From contig NC_084464.1 of NCBI RefSeq assembly GCF_027409185.1, forward strand, positions 75,946,095-76,010,094: 64,000 bases of DNA, given 5' to 3'. Of this stretch, positions 12,121 to 23,399 are shown piece by piece; the stretch's first letter is position 1, and the number at the start of each line of letters is the position of its first letter. The notes below the pieces were generated by a model. The model did no database searches, was not told where the DNA came from, and was given only the letters and a program-made list of their open reading frames with translations. Source of the DNA: Cynocephalus volans. Lineage: Eukaryota > Chordata > Mammalia > Dermoptera > Cynocephalidae. The position numbers and the translations under genes are program-made.

Positions 12121-13119
12121 TTATTTTTCAGGAACCAAACCCAGTACTCCCTTGAGGATTTCTTGTAAGGGTGGTCTTGTGGTAGTGAACTCCCGCAGTT
12201 TTTGTTTGTCTGAGAAATATACTATTTGCCCCTCATTTCGGAAGGATAGCCTTGCAGGGTAGAGTATTCTTGGCTGGCAATCTTTGTCTTTTAGTATTTT
12301 GAAAATATCATCCCATTCCTTTCTAGCTTTTAGGGTTTGTGATGAAAAGTCTGATGTTAACCTGATTGGGGCTCCCTTATAGGTGATTTGATGCTTCTCT
12401 CTTACAGCTTTTAAGATTCTCTCTTTGTCTCTGAGTTTTGCCAATTTGACTATGACATGTCTTGGAGAAGGCCTTTTTGGGTTGAATACGTTTGGAGATC
12501 GTTGAGCTTCCTGGATCTGAAGATCTGTGATTTTTCCTATACCTGGGAAGTTTTCTGCCACTATTTTGTTGAATATGTTTTCAATGGAATCTCCATTTTC
12601 CTCCCCTTCTGGAATACCCATGACTCGGATATTTGAGCGCTTGAGGTTGTCTGATATCTCTCTCAGATTTTCTTCCATGTCCTTGATTCTTTTTTCTTTC
12701 TTTTTGTCTGCTTGTGTTATTTCAAACAGCCCATCTTCAAGTTCAGAGGTTCTCTCTTCAACTTCGACAAGCCTGCTGGTTAAACTCTCCGTTGTGTTTT
12801 TTATTTCGCTGAATAACTTCTTCAGTTCAGCAAGTTCTGCTACATTTTTTTTCAGGACATTGATTTCCTTGTATATTTCCTCTTTCAGATCCTGTATACT
12901 TTTCCTCATTTCATCATGATGTCTAGCTGAGTTTTCTTGTATCTCATTCAGTTTCCTTAGAATTATCACTCGAAATTCCTTGTCAGTTATTTCAAGGGCT
13001 TCTTGTTCTATAGGATCTAGAGTATGAGATTTATTAACTTTTGGTGGTGTACTTTCTTGATTTTTTGTATTTCTGGTGTCTTTTTTTTGGTGTTTATTCA
13101 TTGTGGCAGGGGGTTTCAC
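12121..13119 (-). CDS. L1 ORF1p, RNA-binding chaperone, intact
   Basis: 332 codons without interruption. ORF1p forms trimers that coat L1 RNA and act as a nucleic-acid chaperone in the ribonucleoprotein. Visible parts in order are a basic, polar N terminus (about 1-40), a long heptad-rich coiled coil rich in Glu/Lys/Leu (about 50-150, with KKNVAEL and LVEVEERTSEL), an RRM (about 155-250, starting near NIRVMGIPEGEE), and a C-terminal domain (about 255-320, with LSFRNEGQIVYFSDKQKLRE). Length and order match L1 ORF1p. The start was taken at the Met just below the 5' UTR. The GVLGLVPEK tail is a normal-looking end. It sits 187 nt upstream of ORF2, as in a bicistronic L1 RNA. Confidence 0.93.
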   Translation of the reverse strand: MKPPATMNKHQKKDTRNTKNQESTPPKVNKSHTLDPIEQEALEITDKEFRVIILRKLNEIQENSARHHDEMRKSIQDLKEEIYKEINVLKKNVAELAELKKLFSEIKNTTESLTSRLVEVEERTSELEDGLFEITQADKKKEKRIKDMEENLREISDNLKRSNIRVMGIPEGEENGDSIENIFNKIVAENFPGIGKITDLQIQEAQRSPNVFNPKRPSPRHVIVKLAKLRDKERILKAVREKHQITYKGAPIRLTSDFSSQTLKARKEWDDIFKILKDKDCQPRILYPARLSFRNEGQIVYFSDKQKLREFTTTRPPLQEILKGVLGLVPEK

Positions 13120-14633
13120 AGTCCACCGGTTTGAGACTAATGACTAACTAGGATGTTGCTGTGGTTGCCAATTTGGTATGGCTCCTGCCGTGACTGCTCA
13201 GTTGCCCTCTAGTGTCTTGTGTGTGTGGTTGCCTCGGGTCTTGGACTTCTCCGGGGATCCACCTTTCTGGTCAGCTTGTACTCTGCTGGGCTGGTGGATC
13301 ACGTACCACAGGGTGTGTGATCTCTGTTGAGCTTTCACTTTCTGTACAGGACTTCTCCCCGTTCCGTGTGCTCTGGCCCAGGCTGTTAGATCGTGCAGTG
13401 GCGACCCCACCGGGTGTGTGGTTTCTGTCGAGTCTCCGCCTCCCTGGCCACACGTCTCCCCCCTCTGTGCACACTGTGCTGGGCTGAGGTGTGTCTTCTG
13501 CACCCCTCGTCTATCAGCTGGGCCTTCAACACCCTGCTCAGCACCGCCTCGCCCAGGAAGTCTACCAGGTTTCTGCTAGGCACAGACGACCGGTCTCTCT
13601 GGGTGCCTTTGTAGCACTGTGTAGATCTTTCTCGGGTCTTGTTCACCTTTGTATACCCCCGGTATAAACCGAGTCTAGTGCCCGCCTGCAGCCTGCTCTC
13701 CGGCAGGTTCAAGCAGACCTGGGAACTCTCCTACCACACTATTCCCAACCAGAAATTCGTTAGGCTTTTTTCCAAACTGGTGGTCGCAGAGATGGTATCT
13801 GCCTCCCAGTAACAGGAAGTTTACCGGGGCGGAGTCCAGGGTGTGGTGGAGTGACAGTCGGCCCGCCCGTATTTCCTAGCCCTCCCAACACTGGTCGGGA
13901 GGCCCCACACCCCCAGCCCCGCCAGAGAACTGTGGAGGGAGTGGGAGAGGAGGCCGCCCGCAGGGTCCGGAAAGCCCCGCGCCAGGCCAAGCAAATGGGC
14001 TCAGTGATGGCCGAGCAGGGCGGAGCTGCCCGCACCTGGGAAAATGGAGGCAGCACCGGGGCAGTGAGTGGCCTGGTGGTGCAGGCGGGAGCCGCGTGGG
14101 CATCCACCCCCCGAACAGAGCTGTGCCAGGGATCACTCACAGTGCTGTGCCAGGTCGGGCGCTCGCTCTGTCTCTGGTTTGTTGCCTTCCGTGTTCTCGG
14201 CGCTGCCGCCTCGGGCTGTTCAGTCGCGGCGCCGCTCGGGCGCTCCCAGGAATCTTCTTTAATGCCGGCCTGAAACCTCGAATCCTGAATAGGGCAGCTG
14301 GCCGCCTTCAGTGCGGCCCCAGCCTCCGGGATCCTGGCTGCATCCACAGCAGCCCTGGCGCCGTGTTCCCTGTTTCAAGACTCGCTTTTGCAGCTAAGAA
14401 TCAGTTCTTTTCCTGCTCCACACTTCAAAGCTGTTGCCTGTAAATGAGGCAGCCTCTCCTGCCGGGGGCAAAGTGGCGTTGAGCCCCCACGACCGGCCAG
14501 CAGCAGCAGTCCTCCCTTAAGAGATGGCCAGAGGAATGTCCACAAGTTTCCCGGCTGCCTGAGGCCCAGTGGCCACCTTTTCCACCTCAGCTACTCCGCG
14601 CCAGCCGCCGCAGCCGCCGCCATCTTGAAACTC
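13120..14633 (-). promoter_or_regulatory. L1 5' UTR with internal promoter
   Basis: About 1.5 kb, strikingly GC- and CpG-rich compared with the AT-rich intron around it, from the element's first base to the ORF1 Met. L1 5' UTRs hold an internal promoter. The YY1-like site at its very start supports that role here. Open frames of 195 residues (13760-14347, sense) and 140 residues (13851-14273, antisense) overlap each other. GC-rich sequence has few stop codons, so I do not call them genes. Confidence 0.8.
14616..14627 (-). promoter_or_regulatory. YY1-type site at L1 5' end
   Basis: CAAGATGGCGGC on the L1 strand, beginning 7 nt from the first base of the element. Human L1 carries a YY1 site at nearly the same position, where it fixes the transcription start. 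The role here is inferred from that match. Confidence 0.7.
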
Positions 14634-14646
14634 CAGAATTTTTTAT
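14634..14646. repeat. Target-site duplication of full-length L1, right copy
   Basis: Second copy of cagaattttttat, directly after the L1 5' end and identical to 7864-7876. Confidence 0.85.
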
Positions 14647-15180
14647 AAAAGAAGTATTCTTCCTGAGAGTTGACGACATACTTAATCCCATTCCCTCCCT
14701 ACTCCCCCCACCCCACTCCACTCGCATTCCTAGCAACATATTTGGAACTCTGTTTCTGGAACTGCCCTCAGAGTACCCTTACACCCTGTCCCCCTTATAT
14801 TCACATCCTGTTTATGTTTCCATGTGATATAATGAAGCTTAATTTCCTGCTATATTCACCCAAGTGTGACTATAAATTACTTTTTTGCTGTTACCCTAAA
14901 TTAAGTCTATCTTCAAAGAAAAAGTATTTCAAAGATGTGCAACACTCTCAAAAGGCAATACACATGATGAATTCCAAAGATATTTTTGAAGGATCCAGCA
15001 TTATTGAAATAAGGGGCTAGCAGCCATCTATTTAAACGTCTAAGATCTGACACATTTACTTAAAAAGCAGTTTTCATATCTCATAAGTAACAGCATTAAC
15101 TGACAATTACAGAAATAGGAAGAGGTAAAAATTTTACATACTGCAAATATGCGACTTTGTAAAACTATGCCTTGATTTTT
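14647..15180 (+). other. COL19A1: Intronic sequence, nothing recognised
   Basis: A pyrimidine-rich block at about 14680-14810, then AT-rich sequence. A 116-residue frame (14670-15020) has no known motif and no splice context. Confidence 0.4.
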
Positions 15181-15345
15181 TATTCCTGGGTCTTACTCAG
15201 AAAATAAAATAGAAGATTCTGGAGATGGATAGCAGTGATGATTACATGACAGTGCGAATGTACTTAGTGCCACTGAATTGCACACTTAAGCCTGATTAAA
15301 ATGGTAAACTTTATGCTATGTATATTTTACCACAATAAAAAAAAT
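15181..15345 (+). repeat. 3' end of an old L1 (L1M type)
   Basis: The order 'gatggatagcagtgatgatt', 'cgaatgtacttagtgccact', 'gcacacttaa', 'aaaatggtaaactttatg', 'tattttaccacaataaaa' is the typical 3' end of older mammalian L1 subfamilies, ending in a short A run. The transduced segment at 25799-25963 contains a related end. Confidence 0.6.
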
Positions 15346-15353
15346 TTCTTTGA

Positions 15354-15420
15354 GGTGATTGTTCTGGTCGAAGCCGGGACAGGGAAAGGTGATTGTTCTG
15401 GCTGAAGCAAGGACGGGGCC
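15354..15420 (+). repeat. Short direct repeat, two copies of about 34 bp
   Basis: 'ggtgattgttctggtcgaag' begins at 15354 and 'ggtgattgttctggctgaag' at 15388, each followed by a similar G/A-rich stretch. This is an imperfect tandem pair directly after the old L1 tail. Confidence 0.7.
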
Positions 15421-16839
15421 TGCACACACAGACACGTCATGGTCACTCAGCTGAGCACCAAGGAAACCCAATCCTCCTCTTCCTAGAACAGACCCATCTG
15501 TCCCTTCCCCTACATTCAGAGCTATCCAGGGATTTCTCCAGAGTGTCTTCCTCCCTTTTCTCCCAGGAAGGCATGTAGGCATGCAGACGGAAGTGTCTCT
15601 AAGTGCTGGCCCTGGGTGGGGACTCTGGCCAGCTTGTGTCCCCCCCGCTCCCCTCCTTCCACCACCATCCCCCCCACTCCAGGTTCTCTGAGTTCTCTGC
15701 TGGTACTTCCTGACCTTTGGGATTGCTGCTGCCTTCCATCAGTGTCCCTGATCCTTTTGTCCCAGATCTCAAGGCCTGAGCACTCCGTACCCTCCGTGTC
15801 CCACACCAAGACCCTTTTGGACATTGGCCTTCTTGGCTGTATTGGCTGTAATGTATCCCCCAACTCAGGCCACAGGAACTTTAGGAGCTCCTGCCTGCAC
15901 GCAGCCGGGGAGGGCCAGGGATGCTCTTGGGCCTGTGTCCGCCTGGCTTCACCACCAGCCATATCTGTGGCTGTGAGGGGATCTCGTTCCAGAATTCTAA
16001 ACAGCAAGTGGGAAAAGCCCCTTCCTTTTCATATTCTTCCCAAACCTAGTGGGGTTTCTAAGGCCTCAGCCCCACGCCTACCTTCTGTCCTCACGTTGTC
16101 TGTCTCTCCCAGCCACGTTGGGCTGAGGTGCAGGAGGAGGCTCCCTCTCTAGGCAACCTGGGCTGTGTGCGTTGCCACGCCTCCACTTCCAGCCTCTGCT
16201 CCACCGTCATCCTCTCTCATCACTCCCTGTGGTCTCTCTGCTGCAGGACCTCCCTGTTGTCAGTCTTCCAGTCCAGGCCATGGTGTATTGGAACAAACCA
16301 ATCTTTTCCTTTCCCTTGCAACAAAACATGGCATTTCAAACAAACATGCTTTTTTTCAGGCCATCTTCCTATGAACTTAAAAACTGTCTTGTGAAATTCA
16401 AAGCCTAGGAAGGACTTCTTTGACCCTCTGTGTCCTTCCTCCCACTCAAGTAAAGAAGAGCTGCCAGGAAAATAGGCATGAGAAGGATTTCCAATAATGA
16501 GAATACATTGATTTTGTATTTTCAAAAAGATTCTTCCCTCCCAACCCTCCATCATTCACCCAAATGTACTTTCTCTTTTTTTCTTTTTAAATTTTTACTT
16601 ATTATTAGCGTATTCATTCTTACAAATCATGATAGTACTTTCAAAGAACTGCCCTCCAGCCTGTACCTTATGATGTGCAGAGCTGAGTATGTGTCCCCTG
16701 GACTCTGTCACGTAAGGAATGCCATTTTAATTTAGAGAGCCACAGCCCTGGCAGCATATTAAACTCGTGGGATGGGGAGAAGCACATGGCATCATTCAGT
16801 AATTTGGCTTCTAACTTTTCTCTTCAATTTGTTCACCAG
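15421..16839 (+). other. COL19A1: GC-rich intronic block, origin unclear
   Basis: Between about 15420 and 16320 the sequence is much richer in G+C than the intron around it. Long open frames exist on both strands (15522-16007 on - and 15616-16152 on +) but overlap each other. Neither shows collagen periodicity, a domain motif or matched splice sites. I see no poly-A tail or target duplication. It may be an old insertion or an unusual piece of unique sequence. Confidence 0.35.
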
Positions 16840-16884
16840 GGAAAACCTGGTGCCCCAGGGCCTCCAGGAGTTCCAGGGGAACCG
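16840..16884 (+). CDS. COL19A1: COL19A1 exon, 45 bp, triple-helical
   Basis: Five Gly-X-Y triplets (GKPGAPGPPGVPGEP) after the acceptor gttcaccag and before the donor gtgagt. Phase 0 at both ends. The intron after it is only 102 bp, and such very short introns within a gene of this size are consistent with collagen exons spliced in close pairs. Confidence 0.92.
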
Positions 16885-16986
16885 GTGAGTTACCAGTTAC
16901 CTTCACAATGGTTGTACTTGTGTTGTACTTGCATGCAGCTTGAAGCATTTCATGGCAATTAATTTGTTCTGTGGACATGTTTATAG

Positions 16987-17049
16987 GGTGAGAGAGGACC
17001 TGTTGGAGATATAGGTTTCCCTGGACCAGAAGGACCCTCAGGAAAGCCA
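16987..17049 (+). CDS. COL19A1: COL19A1 exon, 63 bp, triple-helical
   Basis: Twenty-one residues in seven Gly-X-Y triplets, beginning GERGPVGDIG and ending SGKP. The acceptor is catgtttatag and the donor gtaagt. Phase 0 on both ends. It follows the previous exon after 102 bp and precedes a 9.1 kb intron into which two young L1s have inserted in sense orientation. Confidence 0.92.
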
Positions 17050-18139
17050 GTAAGTACTTTTTGCTATTTAAAATTTGCCACTTTCAGAAATGTTCTAAAC
17101 ATTACCTATTCACCTGTCTCCTCAGAAATTCTGAGATTTGAATAAAAAGTTTCCAAGGAAGAGCAGATTCCATGAATGGATTTTTTAGGTTCTCACTGAC
17201 TTTCCTAGATCTCTATGTGGTATCTTTATGTCTTAAATAAGGGCGAAGAAAGGTGAGATTTTTGTTTTAAGAGCCAGGAAATTAGACTTATTATCTCTTA
17301 AGTCTAATGTTCTCAGTAGAGTTAAAAAATAAAATGGCCTGTCACATCCTAAAATTCAAAGCAACCAAAGATTCAGATATAACACTTGTATGTTAAGCTA
17401 AATCCTGAAAAAGAAGCTATTTTCTCAAATTCACTCTTACATATGAGCCTTGTTCTTACACTCTCATAAATTACTGCTGCTGAGTGTATCATCCCCTTGT
17501 GTCCTAAAAGAGCTCTTGGCTATCGATATATAGTAGTAATGTGACATTGTAACAATCATTCCTTCTAATTCAATTCAACTTATATTCATCTAGTCCCTGC
17601 TGTTGGCTGAGGACGTGCTGAGCCCTGAGGGAGGGGTGTAAAGATGAATAAGACCTACCCTGCTCTCAGGTTTATTCTTTATAGAAGGTTGCTGCTCCCT
17701 TTGCTTGTTGATTTGCTGTAACATGCATGGGAAGACTTTGAGGGCACTGCTAGGAGGAGGGGAAGACTGAAGGTGAACAAGCAGCACACAGCTCTTGACG
17801 CTGGCTTAGCACATCTGGGAAACCTTCTGGGGTGGTGCTTTCCCTGGCCACCATCTCACCAGAGAAGACAACATGACAAAACTGGAAAGCATATGCAATT
17901 TAGAATCAGGAAGATCTGGGTCTGACTTATGACTCAAAGAGTTTTATGAGTCACTTCAGTGACATGAAATTTGAAAAGCATTTCTTGTGCCTGGCCACGG
18001 GTTGTGCTCAGTAAATATTAGTTTCATTCCCTGCCTTGCACTCACCTCCCCTTACCAACTCCCCATCCCCAACCCCTGCAAGGCATTTCATAAAAGCATC
18101 CCACTGGGTTTTGCAAAAAGCAAGTTGTTTATTGCACAA
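17050..18139 (+). other. COL19A1: Intronic sequence, only repeat-like fragments
   Basis: No exon is seen. About 17545-17665 has the look of an old dispersed repeat ('gatgaataagacctaccctg'), and 17890-17970 resembles a MIR fragment. Both are too short or eroded to classify. Confidence 0.4.
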
Positions 18140-19950
18140 ATATTTCTTGAGCACCTACTACTTGCTAGTACTGTCCTAGGTGCTAACAGCTAATGGGGTT
18201 TGCACTCCAGTATAGAAACACAGGCAACAAGCAAACAAACAAACACATGTACACACACAAACACACACACACAATTTCAGGTGGAAGAAGATCTAAGTGG
18301 AGTGAAGTGCTAGAGTATCATTTAAACAGGGTGGTCAGAGAAGACCTGCAATTTGAACAGAAACCTGAGTGAAGTGAGAGATCAAACCATAGGGAGGTCA
18401 GGGAGAACATTGTTTCAGGAAAAAGAAACAGCTAGTAGAGGAGTGAGCCTGGTGAGATCAAGGGACAGCAAAAGGCATGAAGTCAAGAATGAACTAGGCA
18501 AAAGAAGAGTGAGATAGATACTGGGGGAGATGTAAGCAGTGACCAGATGACAAGGAACTTCTAAGCCACGGAATGAGTTTGTATTTCATTTGAAACATGA
18601 CGGAAACATATTGGAGCTTTTGTAGCAGGGAATGAAAATGATCAGACCACATTTTAAGGATCACTCTGACTACTGTGTGAAGAGTAGACTGTAGGGAGCG
18701 GGATAGAAGCAGACAGCACAGTAAGGAAGCATTCCCATAGTCTCCATGAGAAATAATGATGGTGGGAACAGGGAGGTTGTGAGTTGGGGCGTTTAGGATG
18801 TACATTGAAGGGAGAGCTAACAAGACTTGCTCATAGACTGGATGTGACGTGTGTGGGAAGAGACTAATCAAAGCTGTGGTGTGAGCAACATTGTGAGTGC
18901 TGCTGTTTGGTGAAATAGGGAAGACTGGGTTTGGGAGGGAGAACCAAGTGTTTTCTGTCTTGAACATGTTCATGTTGAAGCACTAGTAGATATTCAAGTG
19001 GAAACGTCAAGTATGCAGTGGATAGACGCATCTGGAAATAATGGAGAGGCCAGCATTGAGAGACTGATCTGGGTATTTAAACCAAGCCTGGATAAAATGG
19101 AGTCACGGTGGGTAGGAAGGTAAGACAGCACTTCAGCTGTTGGGAACAGGACCCGGCAAAGAAGAAGACTGAGAAGGCGCAGCCAATGAGATACGAAGAA
19201 AACCAGGAAAATGACTTTTCCCGGATGTCAAGTGAACTAAGTGTTTTAAGAAAAGGCATGATAAACATACAAATAAGTAGCGTAAGAGCTGATTATTCTT
19301 CACTGGATTTAGAAATGTGGAGGTCATTGGTGGGAGAGATGACAGCTTGTTAATATCCTAATAGGAATGATCCAGTTGAAAGGGGAAATTTTGATGATAC
19401 AAGAGAGTGGAGATGACTTCGAGCAAAAGGGGAGGACTGGTATTCCACTCACAAGTGGAAATTGGTCTTACCTAGGAACAGGGGCAGTTCATCCTTCTTA
19501 ATAACACAGGGGTACGGGGGACGGTGCAGAAGTTGGGGTATAATTGCATGTAGGTTGATGGGTCTGGTGGAGGGAAGGTGGGAGGATGGAGGTTCTCTTG
19601 TTTATTTTCTTAGTGAAAAAAGAGTCGAGGTCTTCAGCTAAGCCTGAGTAGTGGGGAGGTGATGCTGGAGGTTTGAAGAGACAGGCAAGTGGGTACGAGA
19701 GTACTTCTGGAGAGAAGGAAAGGGAAATTGTCACATTGGGTTGTATAGAAGAATAGCCTGGTGATGATGAGGGGCTGCTTGCAATCTGCTGTCATCCATT
19801 TAGGTTGGAACAAGTGAGCAAAAATACATGGTTTTCTGCACCCAGACAGCTGCTCAGATGCAGGCATGGGGCAGGGAGAAAGCTGGTTATACCCCAGGAA
19901 TGAGGTTCTACCAGATAGGTGAGAGGAGGGAAGAGAGGGACAAACACATG
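18140..19950 (+). repeat. Ancient mammalian repeat, second copy of the 3040 family
   Basis: Landmarks in order: 'gagcacctactacttgctag', a CAAA/CA-rich stretch (18223-18275), 'gggtggtcagagaagacct', 'ggatcactctgactactgtg', 'tagactgtagggagcggga', and later 'aggaatgaggttctaccaga'. The first part parallels 3060-3400. The family is common in mammalian introns but I cannot name it safely. Frames inside it (such as 18494-18973 on -) are by-products. Confidence 0.4.
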
Positions 19951-20999
19951 AGTTGTAAATATTTCAGAAATTTTCTATCCCCTATAGATAGAAAATAACA
20001 CTTTCGTTTCCTAAGAAAACACCCATAATAGTCTTTGATGAATTACTAGAGGCCAGAAAAAGTTTACAGAATTGTTTCTTTTCTTATATTGCTACCAAAA
20101 ACATGAATTACGTTTTTACACTAGATTTATCTTCTTTTATTCAAGTGACACAGCTGTTTCTTTCACATCCCCTCCTTAGCCAGCTGTATCTTTGTTGCTT
20201 GTGTTCTTGGATGCAATAAATTCTTTGAACCATACACTTCAGGTAACATGTTCTTAGTTCAAGTACTCTCGATAATTCCCAGGATGTTTCAGAGAGGTTG
20301 GGGGACTATGGTTGGGTTATCAACTGTGACAGATTTCAGTGTAATTTACAGCAGTGAAAACATGCAGTTGTCTGCAGTTCCATCTTCATAGAGTCCATGC
20401 CAGCACAATAAAATCTCTTAAGCTTTTCAGAGGAGCATGTCCATGCAATTGCCTGCTGGCATAGAAATCATATTCTTCACCTTGATCTCCCTCTTCAAAT
20501 CAATCTCAAAAAAATTTATATATCTGCTGTTGGACCCTAGGTATTTGATTTGACCCCAAGTACTTTTCCACCTTATATCTCCTAGCCAATAGTTCTCCCA
20601 GTCTTATGAATCTCCAAGCAGGACTAGGCTTTATTACCTCTTCCAGAACTGCCTTTTAAAGCTCCGGAAACTTCAAGTTTTCTAATAAAAAGTTACTATT
20701 TAATACTCTCAAAAACTGTGATTACAGATGTCTTGCTTTTCTTTCATATTTTCCAACTGAAAAATAACCGTTGTTCTCCAGCTGACAGTTTATTTCACAG
20801 TAGGACCATGCTCTAGCCATGTCATGAAATTTCCCCAGCAGCAACTGAGGCCGTTTACTGAGAATGAGTCTCTGTGCTGGAAAACTTGTTAGAAAATAAC
20901 AAAAAATGCCATACCTCAGCCACCTGGTACCTTGGGGCACCTTCTCACTTCTCAGGATGTACCTAATAAGAGAATAAGTAAGGGAAATAACTTTTGTTG

Positions 21000-21190
21000 A
21001 CTATTTACAATGAGCTATGCCATTAGTTTTAAGGCCATTATTATTTTCCTTACTTTATAAGTGAGGAAGCTGATGATATTGAGATTAAGTAAATTGCCAA
21101 GCAAGGTCAATGGAACTAGTTAGTGACAGAGTAAGTAAGTAATTCAAACTCAGAGCTGTCTAATTCTATTGATTTTGTTTTCCACTTCAC
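21000..21190 (-). repeat. MIR SINE fragment
   Basis: The order 'ttattattttccttactttataagtgaggaagctg', 'gattaagtaaattgccaagc', 'ctagttagtgacagagtaag' (each within the general MIR core pattern: dense T-rich start, then 'gaggaaactgag', then 'aagtaacttgcccaagg') marks an old MIR. It reads as antisense to the usual MIR orientation. Confidence 0.6.
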
Positions 21191-21286
21191 CACATTGCCT
21201 CACCAAGATCTCAGTAGAAATATGATTAAGGAACTGTCCTTGGTAGTTTACCCTTTTGTTGTGTTTAACTATGCTAATACAGAATT

Positions 21287-21300
21287 AGAAATATTAATCA
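21287..21300. repeat. Target-site duplication of truncated L1, left copy
   Basis: The 14-bp word agaaatattaatca is here and again at 23550-23563, immediately before and after the truncated L1 and its tail. Confidence 0.9.
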
Positions 21301-23286
21301 AAGACCCTCTATAAGTTAGGTATAGAGGGAAAGTATCTCAACATAATTAAAGCCATATATGACAAACCCACTGCCAATATCATCCTGAATGGGGAAAAGC
21401 TGAAAGCTTTTCCTTTAAGAACAGGCACTAGACAAGGATGCCCACTCTCACCACTCCTATTCAACATAGTGTTGGAAGTACTAGCCAGAGCAATCAGAGA
21501 AGAGAAGGAAATAAAAGGCATCCAGATTGGAAAAGATGAAGTCAAACTGTCCCTGTTTGCAGATGACATGATCCTATATATCGAACAGCCTAAAACCTCT
21601 ACAAAAAAACTCTTGGAATTGATAAATGATTTCAGCACAGTAGCAGGATACAAAATCAACACACAAAAATCAGTAGCATTTCTTTACTCCAATAGTGAAC
21701 ATGCAGAAGGAGAAATCAAGAAAGCCTGCCCATTTACAATAGCCACCAAAAAAATAAAATACTTAGGAATTGAGTTAACCAAGGAGGTGAAAAATCTCTA
21801 TAATGAGAACTACAAACCACTGCTGAGAGAAATTAGAGAGGATACAAGAAGATGGAAAGATATTCCATGCTCTTGGATTGGAAGAATCAACATAGTGAAA
21901 ATGTCCATACTACCCAAAGTGATATACAAATTCAATGCAATCCCCATCAAAATTCCAAAGACATTTTTCTCAGAAATGGAAAAAACTATTCAGACATTTA
22001 TATGGAACAATAAAAGACCACGAATAGCCAAAGCAATGCTCAGCAAAAAAACTAAAGCTGGAGGCATAACACTACCTGACTTTAAGCTATACTACAAAGC
22101 TATAATAACCAAAACAGTATGGTACTGGCATAAAAACAGACACACTGACCAATGGAATAGAATAGAGAATCCAGAAATCAACCCACACACTTACTGCCAT
22201 CTGATCTTTGACAAAGGCACCAAGCTTATTCACTGGCTAAGGGACTGCCTCTTCAGCAAGTGGTGCTGGGATAACTGGATATCGATATGCAGGAGAATGA
22301 AACTAGATCCATACCTCTCACCGTATACTAAAATCAACTCAAAATGGATTAAGGATTTAAATATACACCCTGAGACAATAAAACTTCTTAAAGAAAACAT
22401 AGGAGAAACACTTCAGGAAATAGGACTGGGCACAGACTTCATGAATACGACCCCAAAAGCACGGGCAACCAAAGGAAAAATAAACAAATGGGATTATATC
22501 AAACTAAAAAGCTTCTGCACAGCAAAAGAAACAATTAAAAGAGTTAAAAGACAACCAACAGAGTGGGAGAAAATATTTGCAAAATATACATCTGACAAAG
22601 GATTAATATCCAGAATATATAAGGAACTCAAACAACTTTACAAGAAGAAAACAAGCAACCCAATTAAAAAATGGGCAAAAGAGCTAAGTAGGCATTTCTC
22701 TAAGGAAGATATCCAAATGGCCAACAGACATATGAAAAAATGCTCAACATCACTCAGCATCCGGGAAATGCAAATCAAAACCACATTGAGATACCATCTA
22801 ACCCCAGTTAGGATGGCTAAAATCCAAAAGACTATGAACGATAAATGCTGGCGAGGCTGCGGAGAAAAAGGAACTCTCATACATTGTTGGTGGGACTGCA
22901 AAATGGTGCAGCCTCTATGGAAAATGGTATGGAGGTTCCTTAAACAATTGCAAATAGATCTACCATACGACCCAGCCATCCCACTGTTGGGAATATACCC
23001 AGAGGAATGGAAATCATCAAGTCGAAGGTATACCTGTTCCCCAGTGTTCATCGCAGCACTCTTTACAATAGCCAAGAGTTGGAACCAGCCCAAATGCCCA
23101 TCATCGGATGAGTGGATACGGAAAATGTGGTACATCTACACAATGGAATACTACTCAGCTATAAAAACGAATGAAATACTGCCATTTGCAACAACATGGA
23201 TGGACCTTGAGAGAATTATATTAAGTGAAACAAGTCAGGCACAGAAAGAGAAATACCACATGTTCTCACTTATTGGTGGGAGCTAA
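21301..23286 (+). pseudogene. L1 ORF2 C-terminal part, open but truncated
   Basis: The reading frame is open for 661 codons plus stop from the first base of the insertion. It keeps [11 protein letters not shown] of the reverse transcriptase, the C-terminal domain, and the C-x3-C-x7-H-x4-C motif. The endonuclease and the first part of the reverse transcriptase are missing because of the 5' truncation, and there is no L1 promoter. It is a dead fragment that has not yet gathered stop codons, which shows recent insertion. An internal GTG at 21469 is not evidence for a real start. Confidence 0.9.
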
Positions 23287-23399
23287 AAATTAATATATAA
23301 ATTCACACACACACATACACACACACACACACAAACCGGGGGGGGGGGGAAGAAGATATAACAACCACAATTATTTGAAGTTGATACAACAAGCAAACA

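Larger units (their letters stand above)
7877..14633 (-). mobile_element. Full-length LINE-1 retrotransposon
   Basis: A complete L1 of about 6.76 kb on the - strand, inserted antisense in a COL19A1 intron. From its 5' end (14633) to its 3' end (7877) it has a CpG-rich 5' UTR of about 1.5 kb, ORF1, a 187-nt spacer, ORF2, a 3' UTR with a CA repeat and G-rich polypurine tracts, and an A-rich tail. The 13-bp duplications at 7864 and 14634 mark both ends. The extreme 5' end carries CAAGATGGCGGC, a YY1-type site where human L1 has one, which argues that this is not a truncated copy. ORF2 is broken at two points, so the copy cannot now supply its own full ORF2 protein. The sequence is otherwise young: no other stop interrupts ORF2, and it differs little from the two truncated copies at 21.3 and 23.8 kb. 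Confidence 0.95.

Noticed and set aside
12527..12919. 130-residue Ser/Phe-rich + frame
   Set aside because: Antisense of the coiled-coil part of L1 ORF1.
13198..13712. Several frames of 67-108 residues on both strands
   Set aside because: GC-rich L1 5' UTR lacks stop codons; the frames overlap and have no motif.
21469..23286. Reading the truncated L1 as a 605-residue gene starting at GTG
   Set aside because: The frame is open from the insertion's first base; there is no promoter or start and the N-terminal half of ORF2 is missing.
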